Part shown: one piece after another, positions 44,126 through 51,335 of the stretch
How the letters are laid out: every line of letters starts with the position of its first letter
How positions within the stretch are numbered: position 1 is the stretch's first letter
DNA from: Mariprofundus sp. UBA1536
Lineage (GTDB): Bacteria > Pseudomonadota > Zetaproteobacteria > Mariprofundales > Mariprofundaceae
DNA length: 64,000 nt
NCBI GenBank assembly: GCA_002323245.1
Contig: DCPU01000015.1
Span: forward strand, 124,001-188,000
Reading direction: 5' to 3'
Position numbers and translations under genes: made by a program
The notes under the pieces: model-generated
Seen by the model: the letters and a program-made list of their open reading frames with translations, nothing else
What the model was told of the DNA's origin: nothing
Database searches by the model: none

Positions 44126-45334
44126 ATGTACTTGTTTACAAGTGAAGTAGTCAGCCCTGGGCACCCTGATAAATGCGCGGATATTATTGCTGATAGCATC
44201 GTTGATAAGCTATTGATTGCAGATAGTAAAAGCCGCATTGCCAGTGAAGTGTTTGTTGCGGGTAAACACGTGATTATTGGTGGTGAGGTGACCACAAAAG
44301 CCAAGTTGTCCGATAAAGATTACGAAACCATCGTTAAAGATGCGCTTATTTCCATTGGTTATGATGGCAAAAGTGGTTTTACACGTGAGCAATGCCTAAG
44401 CCCTGATGATGTAAAAGTGCAAGTGCTACTCAACAGGCAATCGCCTGATATCAACCAGGGTGTAGACCAAGCTGATGGTGAAATCGGTGCCGGTGATCAG
44501 GGTATTATGTTTGGTTATGCCTGCAGTGAAACAGCTGATTATATGCCAGCAGCGATTACGTATGCCCGCTTACTTTGTGATAAGGTGTATCATTATGCTT
44601 TGGCGCACAGCCAAAAATTGGGCGTGGATATCAAAACACAAGTGACCCTTGATTATGGCAATAAAGAAAACTTTGAAAATTGTAAGCCTTTATCCATTCA
44701 CACCATCGTGATTTCGGCACCATCGAATGAACACATGAGTTTGGAAGAGGTAAGAGCCTTGTTACAAGGTTTGATTGATGATGCGGGCTTGCCGACCGAG
44801 CTTTACCACCCAAGCAATACGATTGTGCATTTAAACCCGACCGGGCGTTATGTCAGCCATAGCCCGCTGCATGATAGCGGCTTAACGGGGCGTAAGCTGA
44901 TTGTGGATAGTTTTGGTGGTTATGCCCCTATCGGCGGCGGCGCACAATCGAGTAAAGATTATACCAAGGTTGATCGCAGCGGCCTTTATGCTGCCCGTTG
45001 GATTGCTAAACATATCGTTGCCTCTGGTTTTGCCAAAAAATGTAATGTGCAGCTCTCTTACGCCATTGGAGTGGCCAAGCCGACTTCAGTGACTGTAGAT
45101 ACCTATGGCACGGCTAGCGAAGGTGTGGATGACAATATGCTGTCTGAATTTGTAAGTGCGCATTTTGCTTTAACACCGAATTGGATTACCAAGAAATTTG
45201 GTCTGGATAAGCCCAGTGCCGATACCTTCTTGTATGCAGATGTCGCTGGCCGTGGCCAAGTGGGTCAAAGTGATTATCCATGGGAAAAACTGGATGCGAT
45301 GGATGAGTTCCGGTCGTTATTAAGCACGAAATAA
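44126..45334 (+). CDS. metK: S-adenosylmethionine synthetase
   Basis: MetK makes SAM from methionine and ATP. The 402-residue protein has GHPDKCADIIADS (start motif), GAGDQGIMFGYACSE and the GGGAQSSKDYTKVDRS loop. Details such as MYLFTSEVVSPGHPDKC, HDSGLTGRKLIVDSFGGY and the end GQVGQSDYPWEKLDAM resemble, from memory, the Campylobacterota form more than the E. coli form. AAGGA precedes the ATG. It sits between manC and rmlA in the exopolysaccharide locus, without an obvious pathway link; perhaps it was trapped there or supplies polymer methylation, though no methyltransferase is present. Confidence 0.96.
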   Translation: MYLFTSEVVSPGHPDKCADIIADSIVDKLLIADSKSRIASEVFVAGKHVIIGGEVTTKAKLSDKDYETIVKDALISIGYDGKSGFTREQCLSPDDVKVQVLLNRQSPDINQGVDQADGEIGAGDQGIMFGYACSETADYMPAAITYARLLCDKVYHYALAHSQKLGVDIKTQVTLDYGNKENFENCKPLSIHTIVISAPSNEHMSLEEVRALLQGLIDDAGLPTELYHPSNTIVHLNPTGRYVSHSPLHDSGLTGRKLIVDSFGGYAPIGGGAQSSKDYTKVDRSGLYAARWIAKHIVASGFAKKCNVQLSYAIGVAKPTSVTVDTYGTASEGVDDNMLSEFVSAHFALTPNWITKKFGLDKPSADTFLYADVAGRGQVGQSDYPWEKLDAMDEFRSLLSTK

Positions 45335-45356
45335 GTTTGGTAAGCGGGGTAAATTT

Positions 45357-46229
45357 ATGAAAGGTATTATTTTAGCAGGTGGAAGTGGTACGCGCCTTCA
45401 TCCATTAACCTTAGCTGTGAGCAAACAGTTGATGCCGATCTATGACAAACCCATGATTTATTATCCACTCTCAACGTTGATGTTGTCAGGCATTCGTGAA
45501 GTCCTGCTTATTTCCACACCGCATGATTTGCCCATGTTTAAGCATGTGTTGGGCAATGGTTCGCAATGGGGTTTGTCGATTTCTTATGCTGAGCAACCCA
45601 GTCCCGACGGTTTGGCGCAGGCTTATCATATTGGTAAAGACTTTGTGCAGGGCGAGCCCTCAGCACTCATTTTAGGTGACAATATTTTTTATGGTGACGG
45701 TTTATCCAAGCAGCTTAAAGAGGCTGCTGCGCGTGATTCAGGCGCATCGGTATTTGCCTACCATGTGCAAGATCCTGAGCGTTATGGTGTTGTGGATTTT
45801 GATATGGGAGGAAAAGCGCTTTCCATTGAAGAAAAGCCAACGTCACCGAAATCAAACTATGCTGTGACAGGGCTTTATTTTTATGATGAACGCGTGGTTG
45901 AGATTGCAGCTGATCTCAAACCCTCAGCGCGCGGTGAATTGGAAATTACCGATGTGAATAAAGTGTACCTTGAGATGGATGCCTTGCATGTGCAGCGCAT
46001 GGGCCGAGGTACAGCATGGTTGGATACAGGAACCCATGATTCACTTTTAGAAGCCGCGCAATTTGTAGAGGTGCTGGAGAAGCGGCAAGGTTTAAAAATC
46101 GCCTGCCTTGAAGAAATCGCTTGGCAAAAAGGTTATATCACTGATGAACAGCTTCTTGCCTTGGCGACCCCCTTACAAAAGAACGGTTATGGCCAGTATC
46201 TGATGAAGTTGCTGAACAGGAAGCATTAA
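45357..46229 (+). CDS. rmlA: Glucose-1-phosphate thymidylyltransferase
   Basis: RmlA makes dTDP-glucose, the first step to dTDP-L-rhamnose. The 290 residues show GGSGTRLHPLTLAVSKQLMP (catalytic loop), LGDNIFYG, EEKPTSPKSNYAVTGLYFYD and GTAWLDTGTHDSL. Length is normal (~293). It is the first of the run rmlA-rmlC-rmlD followed by rmlB material; rmlC starts 1 base after the stop. Confidence 0.97.
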   Translation: MKGIILAGGSGTRLHPLTLAVSKQLMPIYDKPMIYYPLSTLMLSGIREVLLISTPHDLPMFKHVLGNGSQWGLSISYAEQPSPDGLAQAYHIGKDFVQGEPSALILGDNIFYGDGLSKQLKEAAARDSGASVFAYHVQDPERYGVVDFDMGGKALSIEEKPTSPKSNYAVTGLYFYDERVVEIAADLKPSARGELEITDVNKVYLEMDALHVQRMGRGTAWLDTGTHDSLLEAAQFVEVLEKRQGLKIACLEEIAWQKGYITDEQLLALATPLQKNGYGQYLMKLLNRKH

Positions 46230-46230
46230 T

Positions 46231-46785
46231 ATGAAGGTGAAGCCAACGAATCCCGAGGGTGTACTGCATATTGAGCCCAACGTGTTTGGCGATGCACGTG
46301 GCTTTTTTTTAGAGACCTACAACAAAGCGCGATATATGGCAGCAGGATTTCCAGATGTGGACTTTGTGCAAGATAACTATTCGCGCTCATCTCAAGGTGT
46401 GTTAAGGGGTTTGCATTTCCAATTAAATAACCCGCAAGGGAAGTTGGTGCAGGTAGCTACGGGTTCTGTATTTGATGTGGCTGTGGATATCCGTGTCGGC
46501 TCGCCAACATTTGGTCAATGGTATGGCTGCGAATTGAGTGAAGAAAATCATCATCAATTATGGATACCGCCCAAATTTGCGCATGGCTTTTGCGTGCTTT
46601 CTGAAACAGCTGATTTTATCTACAAATGTACAGATTATTACCGCCCTGAAGATGAAGGTGGGTTGCTATGGTCGGATGCTGCTATCGGCATTCAATGGCC
46701 GTTATCGGCACCAATGCTTTCCGACAAAGACAAAGCTTACAACTGCTTAGCGGATATCGATGTGGCACTTTTACCGAGATACTAA
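46231..46785 (+). CDS. rmlC: dTDP-4-dehydrorhamnose 3,5-epimerase
   Basis: RmlC epimerises the keto-sugar at C3 and C5. The 184-residue cupin has GFFLETYNKARY, the catalytic QDNYSRSSQGVLRGLHFQ region (His in GLHFQ), LWIPPKFAHGFCVLSE and YKCTDYYRPEDEGGLLW. Length is as usual (~185). It lies 1 base after rmlA and its stop abuts the GTG of rmlD. Confidence 0.97.
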   Translation: MKVKPTNPEGVLHIEPNVFGDARGFFLETYNKARYMAAGFPDVDFVQDNYSRSSQGVLRGLHFQLNNPQGKLVQVATGSVFDVAVDIRVGSPTFGQWYGCELSEENHHQLWIPPKFAHGFCVLSETADFIYKCTDYYRPEDEGGLLWSDAAIGIQWPLSAPMLSDKDKAYNCLADIDVALLPRY

Positions 46786-47691
46786 GTGAAATTATTGATT
46801 ACAGGCTGCAACGGGCAAGTGGGTACAGCGCTGATGCTTCAGGCGTCGGCTTTTGGCTATGAAGCAGTGGGTCTGGATCGTGATGATTTAGATATCACCA
46901 ATCAAGTTGCTGTGTTTGAGATATTGAAGACGCATCAGCCTGATGCAGTCGTCAATGCAGCTGCTTATACGGCAGTGGATAAGGCTGAAGCAGATGTGGA
47001 TGCAGCTTTTGCCGTGAACGCCACGGCAGTAGGTTATTTGGCCAGAGCCTGTGTAGCTTTGGGTATCCCACTCGTGCATATCTCAACAGACTATGTGTTT
47101 GATGGCAGCAAGGAAGGGGCGTATAGCGAGACTGATGCTGTTTCTCCGCTTGGTGTTTATGGTGAGACGAAACTTGCAGGTGAAGCGCTTGTGCGAGAAA
47201 TTTGCGAGAAATATTATATCTTGCGCACCAGTTGGGTGTTTTCTGCCCACGGAAACAACTTTGTAAAAACCATGCTGCGCTTGGGTGCGGAAAGAACTGA
47301 ATTAGGCATCGTGTCTGACCAAAAAGGTAAACCTACCTCAGCAAAAGAGATTGCTGTTACGATTTATAACTTATTGCACAGTGCAAAACCTTCATGGGGT
47401 ACTTATCATGTCGCGCAGCCTGATGCGACAACGTGGTTTGGTTTTGCAGAAGCGATTTTTGCAGAAGCGCGGAAGCAAGGTATGGCATTGAAGGTTGCCA
47501 CGCTTCATAAGCTTACTACAGCAGATTATCCAACCCCGGCCAAAAGACCGGCAAACTCAGTGTTAAATTGCAGTAAGCTTGAAACAGAATTTGAACGAAA
47601 GATTAAACCCTGGGCAGAGTCACTCTCTGAAGTGATTAGCGAGTTAAAGGTAAAAAGTAAGATGGAAGACAGGGATGAACCTAACGAATGA
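46786..47691 (+). CDS. rmlD: dTDP-4-dehydrorhamnose reductase
   Basis: RmlD reduces the last intermediate to dTDP-L-rhamnose. The 301-residue SDR protein begins MKLLITGCNGQVGTAL (GTG start) and has the HISTDYVFDG motif and the catalytic YGETKLAGE (YxxxK). The C-terminal ~15 residues after VISELK are charged and look like an added tail. rmlC-rmlD are directly adjacent. The next gene should be rmlB, but only its first 41 codons are found before a toxin-antitoxin module. Confidence 0.96.
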   Translation: MKLLITGCNGQVGTALMLQASAFGYEAVGLDRDDLDITNQVAVFEILKTHQPDAVVNAAAYTAVDKAEADVDAAFAVNATAVGYLARACVALGIPLVHISTDYVFDGSKEGAYSETDAVSPLGVYGETKLAGEALVREICEKYYILRTSWVFSAHGNNFVKTMLRLGAERTELGIVSDQKGKPTSAKEIAVTIYNLLHSAKPSWGTYHVAQPDATTWFGFAEAIFAEARKQGMALKVATLHKLTTADYPTPAKRPANSVLNCSKLETEFERKIKPWAESLSEVISELKVKSKMEDRDEPNE

Positions 47692-47745
47692 GCTTTTTGC
47701 CAAACTTAATGGTTTGATTCGCTCTATACAGAAGAAGGTAAAAAA

Positions 47746-47871
47746 ATGAAATCTAACAAAACAGATGCAACATCTGACATTTTACATCTCACATCTCACA
47801 TAGCGCATACTCCGCGCAATATCCTGATAACTGGCGACTCAGGTTTTATCGGCTACAATGATGCGGATTAG
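47746..47871 (+). pseudogene. rmlB: rmlB stub: first 41 codons
   Basis: ATG 47746, preceded by AGAAGG, opens a 41-codon frame ending at TAG 47869. Residues 24-38 read RNILITGDSGFIGYN, matching the RmlB start NILVTGGAGFIGCN of the full copy at 48612, including the nucleotide-binding glycine loop. Homology stops at the Tyr-Asn, exactly where the nucleotidyltransferase gene begins (ATG 47858). It looks like a former rmlB whose remainder was replaced by, or split from, the TA module. The codons before 24 contain ACATCT repeats. Confidence 0.7.
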
Positions 47872-48154
47872 CTCTAGTCAAGCCACAGCGATTAGTAAGC
47901 TGATCAAAGCATCGTTGGGGGCTGGTAGTGAAGTCTGGTTATTTGGCTCGAGGGCCTATGATTCAAAGCGGGGTGGTGATCTCGATTTGTATGTGGAGTC
48001 AGCTCAGCCTTGCAGCTTAGAGAAAAGGTTAAGGCTGACGACTAAAATTCAACTGCTGGTTGGCTTAAGGAAGGTTGACTTGATTGTGAAGACAGATTCA
48101 AGCCCCGATAGATCTATTTATACTACGGCCAAGTCAGAAGGGGTGCATTTATGA
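47858..48154 (+). CDS. MNT-type nucleotidyltransferase, antitoxin of module 1
   Basis: Minimal nucleotidyltransferases pair with HEPN toxins and can neutralise them, in MntA/HepT by adding AMP. The 98-residue protein has the signature Gly30-Ser31 ... Asp41-x-Asp43 (FGSRAYDSKRGGDLDLYV), followed by KVDLIVK with the third acidic residue. It starts inside the rmlB stub and overlaps the HEPN gene by 4 bases (ATGA), the usual coupling. The activity is family knowledge, not shown here. Confidence 0.87.
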   Translation: MMRISSSQATAISKLIKASLGAGSEVWLFGSRAYDSKRGGDLDLYVESAQPCSLEKRLRLTTKIQLLVGLRKVDLIVKTDSSPDRSIYTTAKSEGVHL

Positions 48155-48612
48155 TCGGAGAAACATTTCAGACTTTAGATTTGCATCTGGGCCGTGCAGA
48201 CAAAGCGTATCATGAGGTGATTCTTTTTTCTGAAGCGTTGGATGTGCAAGCGCTGGATGATTTTGAGAAAGTAAAAGTGATTGATAGTTTTATTTTCAGG
48301 TTTATTAAAATCCAGGACTTGATGGGGAATAAATTATTCAGAGAAGTCCTCCAGGCTTTGGGGGAATATCAATCCTCTATGAGCATGTTAGATGTATTGG
48401 ATCGATTAGAGCAACTTGAGCTGCTAAAAAGTGCGGAATTATGGATGGACTATAGCAATCTGAGAAATGTGTTAACCCATGAGTACCCTGATAACAGAGA
48501 AGAGGTTTTAGAGGGTATTCAGCTTGCTTTGAAAGTGTTTCCTGAAATGAAACGTATTCAGCGTGATATGAGGAAATATGCAAAAAATAAAGGATTACTT
48601 GAGGATAAGTAA
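48151..48612 (+). CDS. HEPN-domain protein, toxin of module 1
   Basis: The 153-residue all-helical protein carries the HEPN ribonuclease motif Rx4H: Arg105-Asn106 ... His110 in LRNVLTHEYPD. The segment FIFRFIKIQDLMGNKLFREVLQAL is typical of HepT-like partners of MNT proteins. HEPN toxins cut RNA or are targets of the MNT enzyme. It overlaps the MNT gene by 4 bases, and its TAA overlaps the ATG of rmlB (TAATG), so the module is wired into the rml operon. Confidence 0.87.
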   Translation: MIGETFQTLDLHLGRADKAYHEVILFSEALDVQALDDFEKVKVIDSFIFRFIKIQDLMGNKLFREVLQALGEYQSSMSMLDVLDRLEQLELLKSAELWMDYSNLRNVLTHEYPDNREEVLEGIQLALKVFPEMKRIQRDMRKYAKNKGLLEDK

Positions 48613-49682
48613 TGAGTGATTATAACCCCAATAATATTCTAGTCACAGGCGGCGCCGGTTTTATTGGTTGTAACTATGTGCGCTATATGTTGGAAACAGA
48701 TGCGAATGTACACATCATCAATCTCGATGCGCTGACCTATGCAGGCTCATTGGAAAATCTAAAGGATTTGCCCGACGAGAATAGGCACACTTTTGTGCAA
48801 GGTGATATTAGCGATCGTGCGCTGATTGATAAGCTGATGCGCCAATATGAGATTGATACAGTCGTCCATTTTGCTGCTGAATCGCATGTGGATAATTCCA
48901 TTTCTGGCCCGGAAATTTTTGTCAAAACCAATGTGATGGGTACATTCACTTTATTGGATGCTGCCCGCCAATATTGGTTTGCTGAAAAGAAATGGGGTAA
49001 AGAAGATTGCCGATTCCATCATATCTCAACGGATGAGGTCTATGGCACGCTTGAAGCAACCGACCCCGCATTTAGCGAAACCACGCCTTACGCACCAAAC
49101 TCACCCTACTCAGCCTCTAAAGCAGGTTCCGATCACCTTGTGCGCGCGTATTTCCACACCTATGGCTTACCTGTGACGACAACCAACTGCTCCAACAACT
49201 ATGGTTCATACCAGCACGGCGAAAAGTTTATTCCTACTGTCATTCGTAAATGTTTGGAGCAAGAAGCCATTCCAGTTTACGGTGATGGCACCAACATCCG
49301 CGACTGGCTGTATGTGACCGATCATTGCTCAGGTATAGATGCGGTGGTGCGCAAAGGCGAATTAGGTGAAGTGTATAATATTGGCGGTATCAATGAGTGG
49401 AAAAATATCGATATTTGCCGCTTGATATGCAAGTTGATGGATGAACTTCATCCTATTGCACCGCAGAAGGTGAATGGCGAAGCCAGAGAAGCTACCCTGG
49501 GGTATGAAAAGCTGATTACTTTTGTAACAGATCGCCCTGGCCACGATTGGCGATATGCCATTGATGCGACGAAGATGAATGATAAGCTTAATTGGCAACC
49601 TGCTGAGACTTTTGAAACTGGCATTCGGAAAACTGTAGCATGGTACCTTGAAAATCAAAGTGATCGACTATCTAATGGTTAA
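48612..49682 (+). CDS. rmlB: dTDP-glucose 4,6-dehydratase (complete copy)
   Basis: RmlB converts dTDP-glucose to the 4-keto-6-deoxy sugar with bound NAD+. The 356-residue protein is complete: VTGGAGFIGCNYV (NAD loop, ~12-24), HFAAESHVDNSI, HISTDEVYGTLE (catalytic Asp-Glu), YSASKAGSDHLV (YxxxK), NNYGSYQHGEKFIP and RPGHDWRYAID. Length is as usual (~355-361). It begins directly after the HEPN gene and is the only intact rmlB in the window, so rhamnose synthesis should depend on it. Confidence 0.95.
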   Translation: MSDYNPNNILVTGGAGFIGCNYVRYMLETDANVHIINLDALTYAGSLENLKDLPDENRHTFVQGDISDRALIDKLMRQYEIDTVVHFAAESHVDNSISGPEIFVKTNVMGTFTLLDAARQYWFAEKKWGKEDCRFHHISTDEVYGTLEATDPAFSETTPYAPNSPYSASKAGSDHLVRAYFHTYGLPVTTTNCSNNYGSYQHGEKFIPTVIRKCLEQEAIPVYGDGTNIRDWLYVTDHCSGIDAVVRKGELGEVYNIGGINEWKNIDICRLICKLMDELHPIAPQKVNGEAREATLGYEKLITFVTDRPGHDWRYAIDATKMNDKLNWQPAETFETGIRKTVAWYLENQSDRLSNG

Positions 49683-49716
49683 CCAAGGAAAACTAAATCA
49701 AATGTCCAATGATACT

Positions 49717-49744
49717 CACCCAAAACTTCTGATGGTTTTGGGTG
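49717..49744. repeat. Perfect 10-bp inverted repeat after rmlB
   Basis: CACCCAAAAC, loop TTCTGATG, GTTTTGGGTG. No T-run follows on either strand, so it is not a standard terminator. It may mark an old element end or fold in the mRNA. It lies 35 bases after the rmlB stop, in a stretch of decayed sequence. Confidence 0.75.
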
Positions 49745-49897
49745 TATAGCTGTTTGTAATCGACGCTAAAGGTGTCAATCATGCAGCCAGCGATATTGAT
49801 GGCAGTACTGAGTGATCATGCCCTGCCAACGATGGATGTTTGGCTGTTAGCCCAGGAATTGGCGAATGATGCAGGGAGTAACATTCCTGGATGAAAA

Positions 49898-50060
49898 CTT
49901 GCTGAGAAAATGCGATCGATGGTGGGGTTTCGTAATGTGGCAGTTTATGATTGCAGGCTGAACATGGCTGTTGTACGTTCTATTCTAGTGGTGCATTTGG
50001 ATGATTTTCCTCAGTTCAACAGATGTTTAATTGTTTTGGAGGGTGCAGAAAATGTATAAT
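49898..50060 (+). pseudogene. Decayed HepT/DUF86-type HEPN gene
   Basis: The frame from 49898 reads LAEKMRSMVGFRNVAVYDC, then LNMAVVRSILVVHLDDFPQF. This is the C-terminal half of DUF86 HepT proteins, which have MVGFRNIAVHDY and LDDF. The motif His is replaced by Tyr (RNVAVY), so the RNase motif is destroyed. Upstream (about 49755-49890) only broken pieces in several frames remain. It shows that a third, different MNT/HEPN-type module once stood here. The 404-base gap 49683-50086 holds nothing else I can name. Confidence 0.7.
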
Positions 50061-50086
50061 ATTATCACTGTTGGTGGCACCGAAGA

Positions 50087-50395
50087 ATGGGAAATATGCG
50101 ATTAAGTCAAGAGCAGGTTGATGCCATTGAACAAGTTTTTCAAGCGGTGTTTCTACATGGTGAAGTCATTCTATTTGGCAGTCGGACGGACGATCAAAAA
50201 AAAGGTGGAGATATTGATCTTTTCATTCAGCCTGCGGAGCCAATGTTAGATTTATTTGCACGAAAAATCCGGTTTTTATTGGCGCTTAAAAATAGGATTG
50301 GTGAGCAAAAGATTGACCTTGTGCTGGCACCTTTTGCTCCGAAAGAGTTAAAGCGTGAAATAAAAAAAACAGGGATACTGTTATGCCGAATATAA
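50087..50395 (+). CDS. MNT-type nucleotidyltransferase, antitoxin of module 2
   Basis: A 102-residue minimal nucleotidyltransferase with Gly31-Ser32 ... Asp42-x-Asp44 (FGSRTDDQKKGGDIDLFI) and KIDLVLAPF. It resembles the MNT of module 1 in layout but differs at most positions outside the motif, so it is an older paralogue, not a recent copy. ATG 50096 (giving MRLSQ, like MRISS of module 1) is an alternative start. It overlaps the HEPN gene by 13 bases. Confidence 0.85.
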   Translation: MGNMRLSQEQVDAIEQVFQAVFLHGEVILFGSRTDDQKKGGDIDLFIQPAEPMLDLFARKIRFLLALKNRIGEQKIDLVLAPFAPKELKREIKKTGILLCRI

Positions 50396-50856
50396 TTGAG
50401 CAGAAGCTGGAAAGGATTTTTCGCGAATGTGATACTCACCAGGCTCGAATGATGTCGGCGTATCATAAAATTCAACGTAAATTACCGTTGAAGCCAGCAA
50501 GTTATCTTCAGTTGAATGAAGAAGATGTTACACATATCGATCAGTTTTTGTTTCGTTATGCAAAGCTGCAAGATGCCATGGGTCAGCGCTTATTTAAAGC
50601 TATGCTTACCATGCTTCAAGAGGAAGTGGAACATGTTCCTTTTCTGGATATGCTGCATAAACTGGAAAAGCTAAATTTGATCGCATCGGCTGAAAAATGG
50701 CAGGAATTAAGTGAAACTCGCAATGCTATTGCCCATGAATATGACGATTCGCCAGAACTTATGGCTCAAGCGCTCAATGCTATTTTTTCATCAAATGAAG
50801 CACTCATTGGTGCATACGATGGTCTTAAAGATGCATATCAAAGAAGACAATCATGA
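50383..50856 (+). CDS. HEPN-domain protein, toxin of module 2
   Basis: A 157-residue helical protein with the Rx4H motif Arg113-Asn114 ... His118 (TRNAIAHEYDD), plus FLFRYAKLQDAMGQRLFKAML and PFLDMLHKLEKL. The same segments appear in the module 1 HEPN protein (FIFRFIKIQDLMGNKLF), so the two modules belong to one family. It overlaps its MNT gene by 13 bases and the rmlB fragment by 4 bases (ATGA), again tied to an rmlB reading frame. Confidence 0.86.
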   Translation: MPNIIEQKLERIFRECDTHQARMMSAYHKIQRKLPLKPASYLQLNEEDVTHIDQFLFRYAKLQDAMGQRLFKAMLTMLQEEVEHVPFLDMLHKLEKLNLIASAEKWQELSETRNAIAHEYDDSPELMAQALNAIFSSNEALIGAYDGLKDAYQRRQS

Positions 50857-51335
50857 AACCCGCGAAACAAGACGTGACCCCCGTGACCCTTGGCTCTTAT
50901 CAACATGGTGAGAAGTTTATTCCTACAATAATTCGCAAATGTTTAGAGCAGGAGTCAATCCCTGTTTATGGCGATGGTAGCAATATTCGAGACTGGTTGT
51001 ATGTGCAAGATCATTGCTCAGGTATTATTGACGCTGTTGTTCGCAAAGGCGCGTTGGGTGAAGTATATAATATCGGTGGTATTAACGAATGGAAAAATAT
51101 TGATATCTGTCGTTTAATTTACCAGTTGATGGATGAGCGTATTCCAAATCATGCCCCACACGATAAGTTGATTACCTTTGTGACTGATCGCCCAGGTCAT
51201 GATTGGCGTTACGCTATTGATGCTACCAAGATGAATGATAAGCTAAATTGGCACCCTGCTGAAACTTTTGAGACTGGCATTCGTAAAACTGTGGATTGGT
51301 TCTGCGATTTTGATGCTGCTGTTAGGATACAATGA
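50853..51335 (+). pseudogene. rmlB: C-terminal fragment of a second rmlB
   Basis: After a short unrelated start (MKPAKQDVTPVTL), 160 codons match RmlB from GSYQHGEKFIPT to ETFEGIRKTV-like sequence near the C-terminus. The NAD-binding loop, the Asp-Glu pair and the YxxxK motif are all missing, so it cannot be a dehydratase. It is clearly diverged from the full copy at nucleotide level and lacks the ~14-residue KVNGEAREATLGYE insertion seen there. So it stems from a different rmlB allele. The reading frame is still open and overlaps the HEPN gene stop, so it may be translated. Confidence 0.85.

Noticed and set aside
50054..50107. A second rmlB N-terminal stub (MYNIITVGGTEEW) before module 2
   Set aside because: It vaguely recalls NILVTGGAG, but the glycine pattern is wrong and the frame is 17 codons long. 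The similarity could be chance.
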